Of a stretch of DNA of 64,000 nucleotides, positions 12,831-23,556 are shown in pieces. Numbering within the stretch: position 1 is the stretch's first letter; every line of letters begins with the position of its first letter. The notes beneath the pieces are model-generated. The model made no database searches. It was given only the letters and a program-made list of their open reading frames with translations, and was not told the origin of the DNA. The translations under genes were made by a program, and so were the position numbers. Source of the DNA: Impatiens glandulifera (taxonomy: Eukaryota > Streptophyta > Magnoliopsida > Ericales > Balsaminaceae). The DNA lies in the NCBI RefSeq assembly GCF_907164915.1, contig NC_061866.1, positions 25,623,905 to 25,687,904 of the forward strand, read 5' to 3'.

Positions 12831-13462
12831 CTAAAACACCCAAAATATTTTTAATGTAAGAAAACTTAGTCTAGGGAAGTGGCTTTGTGAAGATGTCGGC
12901 CACTTGCTGATCCATTGGCACATATTCCAGCCGAATATATTTCTGAGCAACTTGATCCCGGATGAAATGATGACGGATGTCGATATTCTTCTTTCGAGAG
13001 TGGAACAAAGGATTATATGTGATCGAGATAGCGCTGGTGTTGTCGTAAAAGATCGGAGACTCATCTTCCTAGATACTAAAGTCTCTCAACTAATGTTGGA
13101 CCCACAAAAATTGATCACATCAGCTTCCTGCAGCAAGATATTCTACTTTTGCTGTAGACGTGGCAATAGATGTCTACTTCTTGCTAAACCAAGAGATCAG
13201 ACGATCAATAAGAAACTGACAAGTTTCACTGGTGCTCTTACAATCGATCTTACAACCTGCATAGTCTGCATCAGAGTAACTGATTATGTTAAAACTGGAA
13301 TCCTTCGGATACTACAATCCAACATTTTGAGTTCCCTTCGGATACTATGTAATGAGATTGTTTAGAATTAGCTTGGAATTTTCTACAGAGGCTGACATCA
13401 AACATGATGTCTAGCTGACTAGGTGTTAGATAAAGTAGAGATCCGATAATTCCACAATAGGC
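12831..13462 (-). pseudogene. pol: pol of element B: RT end and RNase H
   Basis: Continues the copia pol that is cut at 23557 by element A. Just inside the junction (13460-13380) the frame reads G-I-I-G-S-L-L-Y-L-T, the conserved end of copia RT, then a decayed D-I-M-F. RNase H remnants follow, including S-I-R-H-H-F-I and the terminal V-A-D-I-F-T-K-P-L, ending near 12835. Frameshifts are present, so no product is possible. Confidence 0.85.
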
Positions 13463-13467
13463 AATTA
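13463..13467. repeat. Target-site duplication of element A, left copy (AATTA)
   Basis: AATTA against AGTTA at 23552-23556: 4 of 5 bases agree. Removing element A and one copy restores the RT frame of element B, which supports this being the true duplication. Confidence 0.85.
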
Positions 13468-16400
13468 TGTTAGGTCAAATTATTTTGACTAAGTGTTGAA
13501 ATAATTTAACCACTGAGATTTTGATGATGAAATAACTTATGAGTTTTGATACATGTGTATTGAAACAATATGTCATAAGACTTGGATCTAATGAGGGTCA
13601 TTAGACTGATTTTGGCTTTCATTGCATAAAATTAGACTTACCGTCTAACTCACCGGAGTTAGACGTGTAGTCTAATAGATGTAAAGAATTAGACTTACAG
13701 TCTTACTCATCGGAGTTAGACGTGTAGTCTAATAGACGTGTAATTAGACGGATGGTCTAATAGATACACGGAATTAGATCTAAGTCTAATGCATAGAATT
13801 AGACGTACAATCTAACTCATCGGAGTTAGACATGTGGTCTAATGAATGAACAGAATTAGACGTACAGTCTAACTCATCGGAGTTAGACGTGTAGTCTAAT
13901 GAATGCAAGGAATTAGACGTACAGTCTAACTCATCGGAGTTAGACGTGTAGTCTAATGAATACAAGAAATTAGACGAACAGTCTAACTCATCGGAGTTAG
14001 ACGTGTAGTCTAATGAATGTAAAGAATTAGACGTAAGTCTAATGAATACACGGAATTATACGTAAGTCTAATATGTTTGCAATTAGACGGGTAGTCTAAT
14101 TGATATTCGAAATTAGACGTACAGTCTAACTCATCGAAGTTAGACGTGTAGTCTAATATATTTGTAATTAGATGGGTAGTCTAATTTATGCGGAATTAGA
14201 CGTGCAGTCTAACTTAGTGGAGTTTGACGTGCATTCTAATAGAATGTGAAAGTTAGACGTGCGTCTAACTCCTTCAGACAAGTCTGAGGTAGAACCAGAA
14301 TTAGACGTGCAGTCTAACTAGTGGAGTTAGACATGCAGTCTAACTCAGTGGAGTTAGACGTGCAGTCTAATAGAATGTGAAAGTTAGACGTGCGTCTAAC
14401 TCCTTCAGTCAAGTTTGAGGTAGAACCGGAATTAGACGTGCAGTCTAACTCAGTGGAGTTAGATGCGCAGTCTAATGGTTATTAGATAATTAGACATGTA
14501 GTCTAATTAAGTGAAAGTTAGACGTGCGTCTAACTCCTTCAGACAAGTCTGAGGTAGAACTAGAATTAGACGTGTAGTCTAATTTAGTGGAGTTAGACGT
14601 GCAGTCTAACTCAGTGGAGTTAGACGTGCAGTCTAACTCAGTGGAGTTAGACGTGTAGTCTAATAGATGTAAAGAATTAGACGCAAGTCAAATGAATACA
14701 TACAATTAGACTTACAGTCTAACTCATCGGAGTTAGACGTGTAGTCTAATAGACGTGTAATTAGACGGATGGTCTAATAGATATACGGAATTAGATCTAA
14801 GTCTAATGCATAGAATTAGACGTACAGTCTAACTCATCAGAGTTAGACATGTGGTCTAATGAATGCACAAAATTAGACGTACAGTCTAACTCATCGGAGT
14901 TAGACATGTAGTCAAATGAATGCAAGAAATTAGACGTACAGTCTAACTCATCGGAGTTAGACGTGTAGTCTAATGAATACAAGAAATTAGACGAACAGTC
15001 TAACTCATCGGAGTTAGACGTGTAGTCTAATGAATGTAAAGAATTAGACGTAAGTCTAATGAATACACAGAATTATACGTAAGTCTAATATGTTTGCAAT
15101 TAGACGGGTAGTCTAATTGATATTCGAAATTAGACATACAGTCTAACTCATCGAAGTTAGACGTGTAGTCTAATATATTTATAATTAGATGGGTAGTCAA
15201 ATTTATGCGGAATTAAACGTGCAGTCTAACTTTGTGGAGTTTGACGTGCATTCTAATAGAATGTGAAAGTTAGACGTGCGTCTAACTCCTTCAGACAAGT
15301 CTGAGGTAGAACCAGAATTAGACGTGCAGTCTAACTCAGTGGAGTTAGACGTGCAGTCTAACTCAGTAGAGTTAGACGTGCAGTCTAATAGAATGTGAAA
15401 GTTAGACGTGCGTCTAACTCCTTCAGTCAAGTTTGAGGTAGAACCGGAATTAGACGTGCAGTCTAACTCAGTGGAGTTAGATGCGCAGTCTAATGGTTAT
15501 TAGATAATTAGACATGTAGTCTAATTAAGTGAAAGTTAGACGTGCGTCTAACTCCTTCAGACAAGTCTGAGGTAGAACTAGAATTAGACGTGTAGTCTAA
15601 CTTAGTGGAGTTAGACGTGCAGTCTAACTCAGTGGAGTTAGACGTGCAGTCTAACTCAGTGGAGTTAGACGTGCAGTCTAACTCAGTGGAGTTAGACGTG
15701 CAGTCTAATGATTATTTTAATTAGACGCGAGTCTAATTATATTAGACCAGGCGGTCTAATAGACGTTTTTCTATTAGAAGGAGATGACTTATTTCATTAG
15801 ACTGATTTTCACAATCCGTCTAACTGAAATACGTCTAATGCTCAATTTAAGCAGTACGCTTGAATCTAGCATTTCACCTACCCACGTGCTATAGTTGTAC
15901 CCTACTTCTGCTCCACTTTCTAGTGAAGATTAGTACAACAACTATACGCATCCAATCAAGGAATGCCACGTAAGAGAATTTTCCTCACATTACTTGTTTT
16001 GCAGTTACATCCCTGATGGAATATTTGGCGCACTACCAGTGATGTACGGCCATGATCCTTGTGCTCAGAACCTGTTGTGTACAATGGAGGCTTTCCAATT
16101 GAAGAGTGCCACGTATCATTCTCGAAGATTTGACCGTTAGCTCCTGCTCAATATTTAACAAATCTCAAGGATAACGGACAATCTGCCTTAACAAGCATAG
16201 TGACTTGAGCCTTAAAAATTATCTGAACGAACAAGCAATCTGATTTCGCAGAAAGAGAAACTACTCAATCATCTTGCTTACTGAACTATGAAGCTTCTTT
16301 TTGATTCTTCATATTGTAATTGAATATAAAGTGTTCTGTTCAATAGTGAGCTATGTGTGTGTAAACTGTATTTGATTCAAACCATATTATAGTGAATCCT

Positions 16401-16674
16401 TCCGGTGGTTGGAAGAAGGGGTGACGTAGGAGAGTTTCTGCGAACATCCATAAACAAACTGTTGCGTTCTTCTCTTCTGTCATCTTTTCATTTTTCACCT
16501 TGTGCTTCAAACTCAAGTAAACAATTCCGCCTTGAATCCGTTTCAAGTGTTTACACAAGTTTGCGTAGAATAGAAAGTGAATTAAATCCCTAACATGATT
16601 TATTTCAAACCATTTTTCATAAGCCTTCATCCTTAGCCAGACCCCTGTCTCTATCGATAAAGTCGATCCTATCA
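13468..16674 (+). repeat. 5' LTR of element A
   Basis: Starts TGTTAGGTCAAATTATTTTG and ends GATCCTATCA. U3 is dominated by the TTAGAC array (13625-15835). A TATA-like ATATTTAAC is at 16150-16158. The conserved LTR block (hairpin CCTTCCGG..GGAAG, GGGGTGACGTAGGAG, CGAACATCCATAAA) lies at 16399-16454. The sequence after 15840 closely matches the 3' LTR. Confidence 0.92.
13625..15835 (+). repeat. TTAGAC inverted-repeat array in U3 of element A
   Basis: Dozens of units such as TTAGACGTGCAGTCTAA: arms TTAGAC and GTCTAA around 5 bases, so each unit is a small potential hairpin. Units are joined by short variable linkers. A higher-order duplication is visible: the block from about 13660 repeats with a 1016-bp period (TAATTAGACGGATGGTCTAA at 13741 and at 14757). 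The 3' LTR array (21760-22640) lacks this duplication. Confidence 0.92.
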
Positions 16675-16675
16675 A

Positions 16676-16690
16676 TTGCTATCAGAGTCC
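16676..16690 (+). other. Primer binding site of element A (degenerate)
   Basis: TTGCTATCAGAGTCC directly after the LTR differs in two places from TGGTATCAGAGC, the complement of the initiator tRNA-Met 3' end that is perfect in element F (63853-63865). Confidence 0.8.
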
Positions 16691-16719
16691 TGTTTCTATT
16701 CTCAATCCTTTCCTGAAAA

Positions 16720-17096
16720 ATGTCGAACATACCCAAAGATGTCAGTGCTACAGCCATTCCAACCTTTTCTCGTGAAAACTACATTGTTTGGAAGAAAAGA
16801 GTTCGTACTCATCTCTCTTCTCTTCATGATGACATGTGGAGCTTTGTCACAGAAGGTCCTATCAAGATTGATAAGGAGAAGGCTGACTGGACCGCTGATG
16901 AAAAGAGGCAGAACAACCTTAACAACACGGCTCTTATGTTCTGTACAGATCTTTCGATGACAGTATGTTCAACTATATCATCGAATGTGATACTACCAAA
17001 GAGGTCTGGGATAGACTCACTCAACTGTGTGAGGGCAACGAGCAAACCAAGGAAAACAAGATCATGGTTGCTACTCAACAGTTCGTCAGCTAGTAA
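16720..17096 (+). pseudogene. gag: gag start of element A, truncated
   Basis: ATG at 16720, 45 bp after the LTR. The product starts M-S-N-I-P and reads N-Y-I-V-W-K-K-R-V-R-T-H-L, then D-M-W and G-P-I-K-I, the usual copia gag opening; the matching place in element F has N-W-K-A-R-M-H-L-H-L. A frameshift around 16960-16980 moves K-E-V-W-D-R-L-T-Q-L-C-E-G-N-E to another frame, which stops at 17096. The rest of gag and all of pol are missing. Confidence 0.85.
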
Positions 17097-17939
17097 ATAG
17101 TGTAAATGTGTAAATAGTTCATTTTGTAGGTGATGCAGGAGGATCTCAGGAAGGAAGCTAGAAGAGTACTACTCTGAGTACACGACTTGGAAGATCAACA
17201 ATGGCATTTGCCATTCTGGAAGAATAAATGTTTTTATTTGTTAAAAATGGTTTTGGTCTTTGGACCACAAAAATTGTTTATTAAACTCTAATGTCCATAT
17301 TCATAATGAGAGGAAAAAATACTTTAGCAGTAAAGATACTCTCTAGACGAATATCCTTAATCGTTCTAATTTGACAAGGGTGTCTAAAAGAAATAGTATG
17401 TACTTAGACGTATTTTTTCTCATAATCTACACATCTAAGTCTATATGTTGAGGTGTTATACCTACGCGATTAGACGGACACGTCTAATAGACGTTAGACG
17501 TTTTTACGTCATGAGCAAGAGGATGCTCACATCTAATCAACACACATCTAACACGTGGTGTTTATGCGGAATTAGACGTACACGTGTAATAAACATTAGA
17601 CGGATTTTTATAAACACGAAATTAGACGTATGCGTCTAATAGACTCATCCGTCTAATAGACGTTGTATTATATGGATTTGTGGAGTAAGAAAAACGTCTA
17701 ACTACGTGCCGATTAGACTGATCAAGGACAGTTGTCCCACGTTGAGAGCTATCTACTTTTCCCGCTCAAAATATCAAACAGTCATCTCTTAATAACATGA
17801 AGACATGTGTCTATCAAGTTAGAGAAAATGACTGATATACCCTCATTTTTAATGATGACTTCTTGAAAAAGGACGTCTAACATTTAATAATGGGCCATAC
17901 CCCTAGAATAGACGATTATTCTGTATTTCCCTCTTTCAT
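17097..17939 (+). promoter_or_regulatory. Region upstream of aORF in A, with TTAGACG motif cluster
   Basis: No coding similarity found. From about 17400 to 17723 it holds about a dozen TTAGAC/GTCTAA motifs, including TTAGACGTATGCGTCTAA (17623-17640), an inverted repeat with 7-bp arms. This is the motif of the element's own U3 array, placed about 220-540 bp upstream of the internal TATA box. It may be a regulatory array or an LTR-derived remnant left when pol was lost. Confidence 0.55.
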
Positions 17940-17949
17940 CTATATAAGG
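17940..17949 (+). promoter_or_regulatory. TATA box of the internal aORF promoter, element A
   Basis: CTATATAAGG, 120 nt upstream of the aORF ATG at 18070. The leader between them is C/T-rich, unlike the surroundings. A promoter here would give the aORF its own transcript, independent of the LTR. Inference. Confidence 0.6.
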
Positions 17950-18069
17950 ACATTACTGCATTAATTTGAAAGTTTTCAATCCTTCAAAATTCCTAAGAAC
18001 CCTAACTTTCTTTGCATTTCTCTCACTAAATCTCTCTGAAATCCTGTGTCGATTCATATTCTTTCGAAA

Positions 18070-21000
18070 ATGGTGAACAAAATCACTCTCGGTCACTGTA
18101 CTTTGCAGGTGGATTTTTCATCGGTGTATACGTTTGATCAACCGGAAGTGGTGAAGATGTTCCAATTCCTAGAATATTCTGGGTTAAGGAAATATCTTGG
18201 AGGACCTTTCATCTTCTATGAAGACGAAGTTCGCGAGTTCTTGAAAACAGAAACTATGGTGAATGATTCCATCGTAGCAACCGTCAACGGAACAGAGTAT
18301 TCTTTCAACGAAGCATCTTATGCGGAGTTCTTTGAACATCCGACGGAGGGTCATCTATTCGACTTGGTTCTCTCTTCAGAAATCATGGAGGAGATGAAGT
18401 CAACTTTCTCTGCAGACGGTTCGAAGATCCATGTGAATGGATTCAAAAAGGTATTCAAATCGCATTTCAATCTTCTAAACAACGTGGTGGCGAAAGCGCT
18501 TCAAGGGAAAGCTGGTTCCTTCAATCTCTATAGTCAAGACCGTTTTGACTATATGTGTGTTATCTCAAAAGGGATCCAGGTAAACTGGGCTCATACCCTT
18601 TTTCAGAACTTGTGCTATTCTATCAGTCAGACGAACAAAGAAAGTATTACATATGCGGCTCAACTGAGTCATTTGTTGAAGCATTTGGGGGTTCCCATTG
18701 GTGAACCGGTGCAGATCAACTCTCCAAGAGTATTTACTACTCTTACAATGGCTAGCACGCTGACGAGGTTGAAAAACAACCTTGAATCTACATCTGGTGC
18801 TTCCAGTTTCCAGACCGGTGGAAAACCTTTCACCCGATCCAAACCTTCTGCTTCTGTTATATCAACAGGGGCAAAGAGAACCATAACGGTGAACAAATCG
18901 GAGGCCAGTTCCTCCAGTCTGAAAAGTCAAAACCAGAAGGACTCTAAATCTGTTGATTCAAGGTTGAAGCAAGGTCCATACGTACTTGCTGCAACCCCAA
19001 TGTCGTCATTATCCACTCCCTCAACCTTTTTGAGGAAACCTTCGAGGTCTTGTGCCTCAAAGGAGAAGAAGACAAGGGCGCCCCGAACGTCTAAATCTGC
19101 AAAGGTGAAGTCCTCTAAATCTTTGGCTGTTGTGCCTAAATTTGATGTTCCCGTAGTGGAACAAGCTGAATCTATATTCTCTCCTTTGAGAGAATCTGCT
19201 GAAGGGCCTGTTGTTGAGTCAGCCGGTCCAAATGATGAAACTGTTTAAAGGATTGAGTCTCCTGTTGTTCAAACTGATCTTGTAGCCGCCGGTGCTACAG
19301 AGTCATCGCAACCAGAACAAGGTGTTGTTTTTACCCTTGTGGCTGGTGAACCCATTATTCTAGTTCCTAAAGATTCTTTGGCAGCTGGGAAAGTTTTCCG
19401 TATGGAGCTTCCTGCTGAGCTATGTAAGAAACCATAATCTGCTTTCGAACTGATGCGCTCCAGAAAAGGGACAGATGGAATCGTGATTGGCGAACCAAGA
19501 CCTGCTCCAAAACCCGTAGAGGTTGCTGGAAAAGGCAAAAAGATAGCAACTCAAGTTCCTGAAAAGGTATCGGAGGCAACATGAATCGTTGACCTTATTT
19601 TGGATCAAGTTAAAGTTCTTATTGTTGAGAAATTGAGAATTTATGAGTCCTAGTCCATGGAGAGGCTGTCCTCCAAGTACAACGATTCTCTGTCAAATGC
19701 TGCCATAACAAAAGAATGGAAGAAGAGGGTGGCAAACGAGAAGAAAGTCTTGAAATGGGCAAGAACTTCAGAAGATGGTGATGCTCTGAAGAAAAGAGAA
19801 CTGGTGGAAGCTTGCATATTTGGAAAAGCTCTTTTTCCAATTTTTGAAGCTAGGTAAGCTAACTTCAATCCTAATGTGAAAGGAGCTGATGTTGAAATGA
19901 AGGTATTGAAGAAGTTGAACGATATCCTGGACAGTTATGTCTTTGTTGCTTCTAGACACATTCATGGCGCCGATTGCTCTGGCGCAGAACCTCTCAATAA
20001 AGAAGAAGCTATGGATATTCTAGATGCTGACAATGATGCCTATGAGCTAGATGTTGCTCTCTTGATCGAATTCGCGAATCTTTCTACCGAAGAGAGACGC
20101 ATTCTAGATCAACCCTTCCAAGAACGTCTGAATGAAGAAGAAGAAAATGTGAATGTCCAAGAGCCTGAACAAGCTCTTGAGATTAATTAAGAAGAAGTTC
20201 TTGTGGAAGATGTGACTGAGGAGGCTTTTAAAGCACCTATTGAAGAAAACGTGTTAATAACCCTTGTTGCGAGAACAGAGGTTGTTCAAGAAAAATTGGC
20301 CGAGGATACTCAGCCAGAAACTGCCAGAACTGAGGGGGAACCCTCCAAAGAGAAGATTGATGAAGAAGAAAGTTCCTCATCTGAGGAGGAACAGGATCAA
20401 CCAACAACGTTTATCAAGCCCCGTCTATTTCCCGACACTATTGTGGGAAATGTTTACGAAAACCTCAACAATCCCATTCATTACTCTGGAAATCTGCTTG
20501 AGAGATTTCAGAGAGCTGAAGAAGAAATCTTAGAAGAAGAGCGAGAAGAAGCTGCTAAGAAAGCCAAAATGAATCAACCGGAGCAATCCTTGCAGATTCA
20601 TACAAACTTTGATCCGATTCAAAGCATGGTAGAAGAATCTGAAGAAGTCTCGTCTCATGAAAAATCATTTGCCGGAGGAAATAAAGTATTAAGATCTATG
20701 AGGTTTATGCTCTCATCAATTCAGAAGACCATGTCTCAGACCATGATCTCAAGGGAAGAGGAAAGAGAGAGCTTTGGCAATATTTTCAAGGTCCTCACTG
20801 AGTTGGATAACACTTTGAAGAAAAACACATATGAGACCCATATCTCGAATGTAAACTTTTCAAAGTTTGAAAAGTAACTCTTCAGCCGTCAAAGTGAATT
20901 ATTGGACATTGAAAGGCAATTCAATGATGAACACCACAAGGAAACCATGGAAGAATTCAGTCTGGTGAAGAATCAGATGGTGGAAATTTAGGGTTGCATG

Positions 21001-21378
21001 AGCAGGAATGATAATGAACGTCAAGAATTTGCTGACTCCATTGCTAGGAAGTTTCAAGCAAAGGAGGATGCACAGGCCAATGCTGAAGGTGCTCAACCTC
21101 GACCAGTTCAAGGAGAATCAAGCAGAAGAAATGATGGTGTGTCAACCGGAACAAGATCCAAGCGAGATCCAATCACTGATGACAATCCTAGGCCAACCAA
21201 GAGAGGTGGAAGTCGAAGCAGTGGTGAGCGTGGAGGTAGAAGTGGTGGTGGCCGAAGTAGGCTATCAAATGTTGATCAAGGTGGATGTGCCAGTGGTGGT
21301 GAACGCGGTGGAAGATCAAGTGTAGGAGGTCGTGGTGGTCGCGGCTATCCTCCTTTCTTCAACATGCTTCCTGGTTAA
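18070..21378 (+). pseudogene. Extra ORF (aORF) of element A, 1103-codon frame with stops
   Basis: The best-preserved copy. One frame runs from ATG 18070 to TAA 21376 with no frameshift but eight in-frame stops (19246, 19435, 19582, 19651, 19855, 20188, 20875, 20989). An ATG at 18046 is also in frame; I prefer 18070 by position after the TATA box. Residues 1-240: globular domain with S-G-L-R-K-Y-L-G-G-P-F, V-R-E-F-L, V-N-W-A-H-T-L-F and L-K-H-L-G-V-P-I-G. Residues 240-390: Ser/Lys/Pro-rich linker. About 530-970: charged, helical and acidic, probably coiled coil. The last 90 residues are Arg/Gly-rich with R-G-G repeats. No signal peptide or membrane helix. It resembles plant proteins often mis-named as host factors (memory). 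Function unknown; the tail suggests nucleic-acid binding. Confidence 0.85.
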
Positions 21379-21583
21379 GAGATGAGTCCAACCGATCCTC
21401 GAGTTAAAAGGGAAGAACAATGATTTCTCTTCTTTTACTCTATTTAACTCAATTAAACACATTTCTTTGATGGTTTTTCGAATATTGGTTTTGGATGAAT
21501 GATGTAAGTGAACGATGTTTTTGTTTATTTATATGATGAATACATGTTTTTATATATGTATGCAGGTTTGCAATTTCTTCATC

Positions 21584-21597
21584 AAAAAGGAGGAAAT
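21584..21597 (+). other. Polypurine tract of element A
   Basis: AAAAAGGAGGAAAT abuts the 3' LTR start TGTTCGGTC. The 205 bp between the aORF stop and this tract are AT-rich and non-coding. Confidence 0.9.
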
Positions 21598-23551
21598 TGT
21601 TCGGTCAAATTATTTTGACTAAGTGTTGAAATAATTTAACCACTGAGATTTTGATGATGAAATAACTTATGAGTTTTGATACAGGTGTATTGAAACAATA
21701 TGTCATAAGACTTGGATCTTATGAGGGTCATTAGACTGATTTTGGCTTTCATTTCATAAAATTAGACTTACAGTCTAACTCACCGGAGTTAGACGTGTAG
21801 TCTAATAGATTTAAAGAATTAGACGCAAGTCTAATGAATACATACAATTAGACTTACAGTCTAACTCATCGGAGTTAGACGTGTAGTCTAATAGACATGT
21901 AATTAGACGGATAGTCTAATAGATACACGGAATTAGACGTAAATCTAATGCATAGAATTAGACGTACAGTCTAACTCATCGGAGTTAGACGGGTAGTCTA
22001 ATGAATGCAAAGAATTAGACGTACAGTCTAACTCATCGGAGTTAGACGTGTAGTCTAATGAATGTAAAGAATTAGACGTAAGTCTAATAAATACAAAGAA
22101 TTAGACGTAAGTCTAATATGTTTGCAATTAGACGGGTAGTCTAATTGATATTCGGAATTAGACGTACAGTCTAACTCATCATAGTTAGACGTGTAGTCTA
22201 ATATATTTGTAATTAGACGGGTAGTCTAATTTATGCGCAATTAGACGTGCAGTCTAATGGTTATTGGATAATTAGACGTGTAGTCTAATTAAGTGAAAGT
22301 TAGACGTGCGTCTAACTCCTTTAGACAAGTCTGAGGTAGAACCAGAATTAGACGTGCAGTCTAACTCAATGGAGTTAGACGTGCAGTCTAATGGTTATTG
22401 GATAATTAGACGTGTAGTATAATTAAGTGAAAGTTAGACGTGCGTCTAACTCCTTTAGACAAGTCTGAGGTAGAACCGGAATTAGACGTACAGTCTAACT
22501 CAGTGGAGTTAGACGTGCAGTCTAATGGTTATTTTAATTAGACGCGAGTCTAATTCTATTAGACCAGGCAGTCTAATAGACATTTTTCTATTAGAAGGAG
22601 ATGAATTATTTCATTAGACTGATTTTCACAATCCGTCTAACTGAAATACGTCTAATGCTCAGTTTAAGCAGTACGCTTGAATCTAGCATTTCGCCTACCC
22701 ACGTGCTATAGCTTTACCCTACTTCTGCTCCACTTTCTAATGAAGATTAGTACAATAGCTATATGCATCCAATCAAGGAATGCCACGTAAGAGAATTTTC
22801 CTCACATTACTTGTTTTGCAGGTACATCCCTGATGGAATATTCGGCGCACTACCAGTGATGTACGGCCACGATCCTTATGCTTAGAACCTGCTGTGTACA
22901 ATGGAGGCTTTCCAATGAAAGAGTGCGACGTATCATTCTTGAAGATTCGACCGTTAGTTCTTGCTTAGTATTTAACAAATCTCAAGGATAACGGACAATC
23001 TTCCTTAACAAGCATAGTGAGTTGAGCCTTACGAATTTTCTGAACGAACAAGCAATCTGATTTCGCAGAGATAGAAACTACTCAATCATCTTGCTTACTG
23101 AACTATGAAGCTTCTTTCTGATTGTACTGTGTGTGAATCGAGAGAGAGCTATAATCAAAACACCTTTAGCTGAGTGATATTCTTCATCTTGTAATTGAAC
23201 AGAAAGTGTTCTGTTCAATAGTGAGCTATGTGTGTTTGTAAACTGTATTTGATTCGAACCATATTATAGTGAATCTTTCCAGTGGTTGGAAGAAGGGGTG
23301 ACGTAGGAGAGTTTTTCCAAACATCCATAAACAAACTGCTGTGTTCTTCTTTTCTAACATCTTTTCATTTTTCATCTTGTGCTTCAAACCCAAGTAAATA
23401 TTTCCGCCTTGAATTCGTTTTAAGTGTTTACACAAGTTTGCGTAGAATAGAAAGTGAATTAAATCCCTAACAGGATTTCTTTCAAACCGTTTTTTATAAG
23501 CCTTCATCCTTAACCAGACCCCCGTCTCTATCGATAAAGTCGATCCTATCA
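21598..23551 (+). repeat. 3' LTR of element A
   Basis: 1954 bp. Starts TGTTCGGTCAAATTATTTTG (5' LTR: TGTTAGG) and ends GATCCTATCA. Shorter TTAGAC array at about 21760-22640. Conserved LTR block at 23276-23330. It has an insertion around 23123-23185 relative to the 5' copy, or that copy has a deletion there. Confidence 0.92.
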
Positions 23552-23556
23552 AGTTA
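23552..23556. repeat. Target-site duplication of element A, right copy (AGTTA)
   Basis: One mismatch from AATTA at 13463-13467; it follows the terminal CA of the 3' LTR. Confidence 0.85.

Larger units (their letters stand above)
13468..23551 (+). mobile_element. LTR retrotransposon A, pol-less, with aORF
   Basis: 10,084 bp, + strand, inserted in the RT of element B. 5' LTR 13468-16674, degenerate Met-tRNA primer site, start of a copia gag, no protease/integrase/RT, a 1103-codon extra-ORF frame, polypurine tract, 3' LTR 21598-23551. The LTRs are of one family but unequal (3207 and 1954 bp), mostly through array length. Three further LTRs of this family are in the window as solo LTRs. It could only have moved with pol supplied in trans, or lost pol after insertion. 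Confidence 0.92.

Noticed and set aside
13625..15835. CRISPR-like array of palindromic repeats with spacers
   Set aside because: Repeats and linkers are both degenerate and repetitive, the setting is an LTR of a plant element, and no cas genes are present.
13625..15835. Telomere-like or centromeric satellite
   Set aside because: TTAGAC is not the plant telomere repeat TTTAGGG, and the array is confined to LTRs with exact borders.
18046..19248. A 400-residue ORF that could be taken for a host gene
   Set aside because: It lies between LTRs with a duplicated target site, continues in frame to 21378 and has diverged copies in the other elements; it is retrotransposon-borne.
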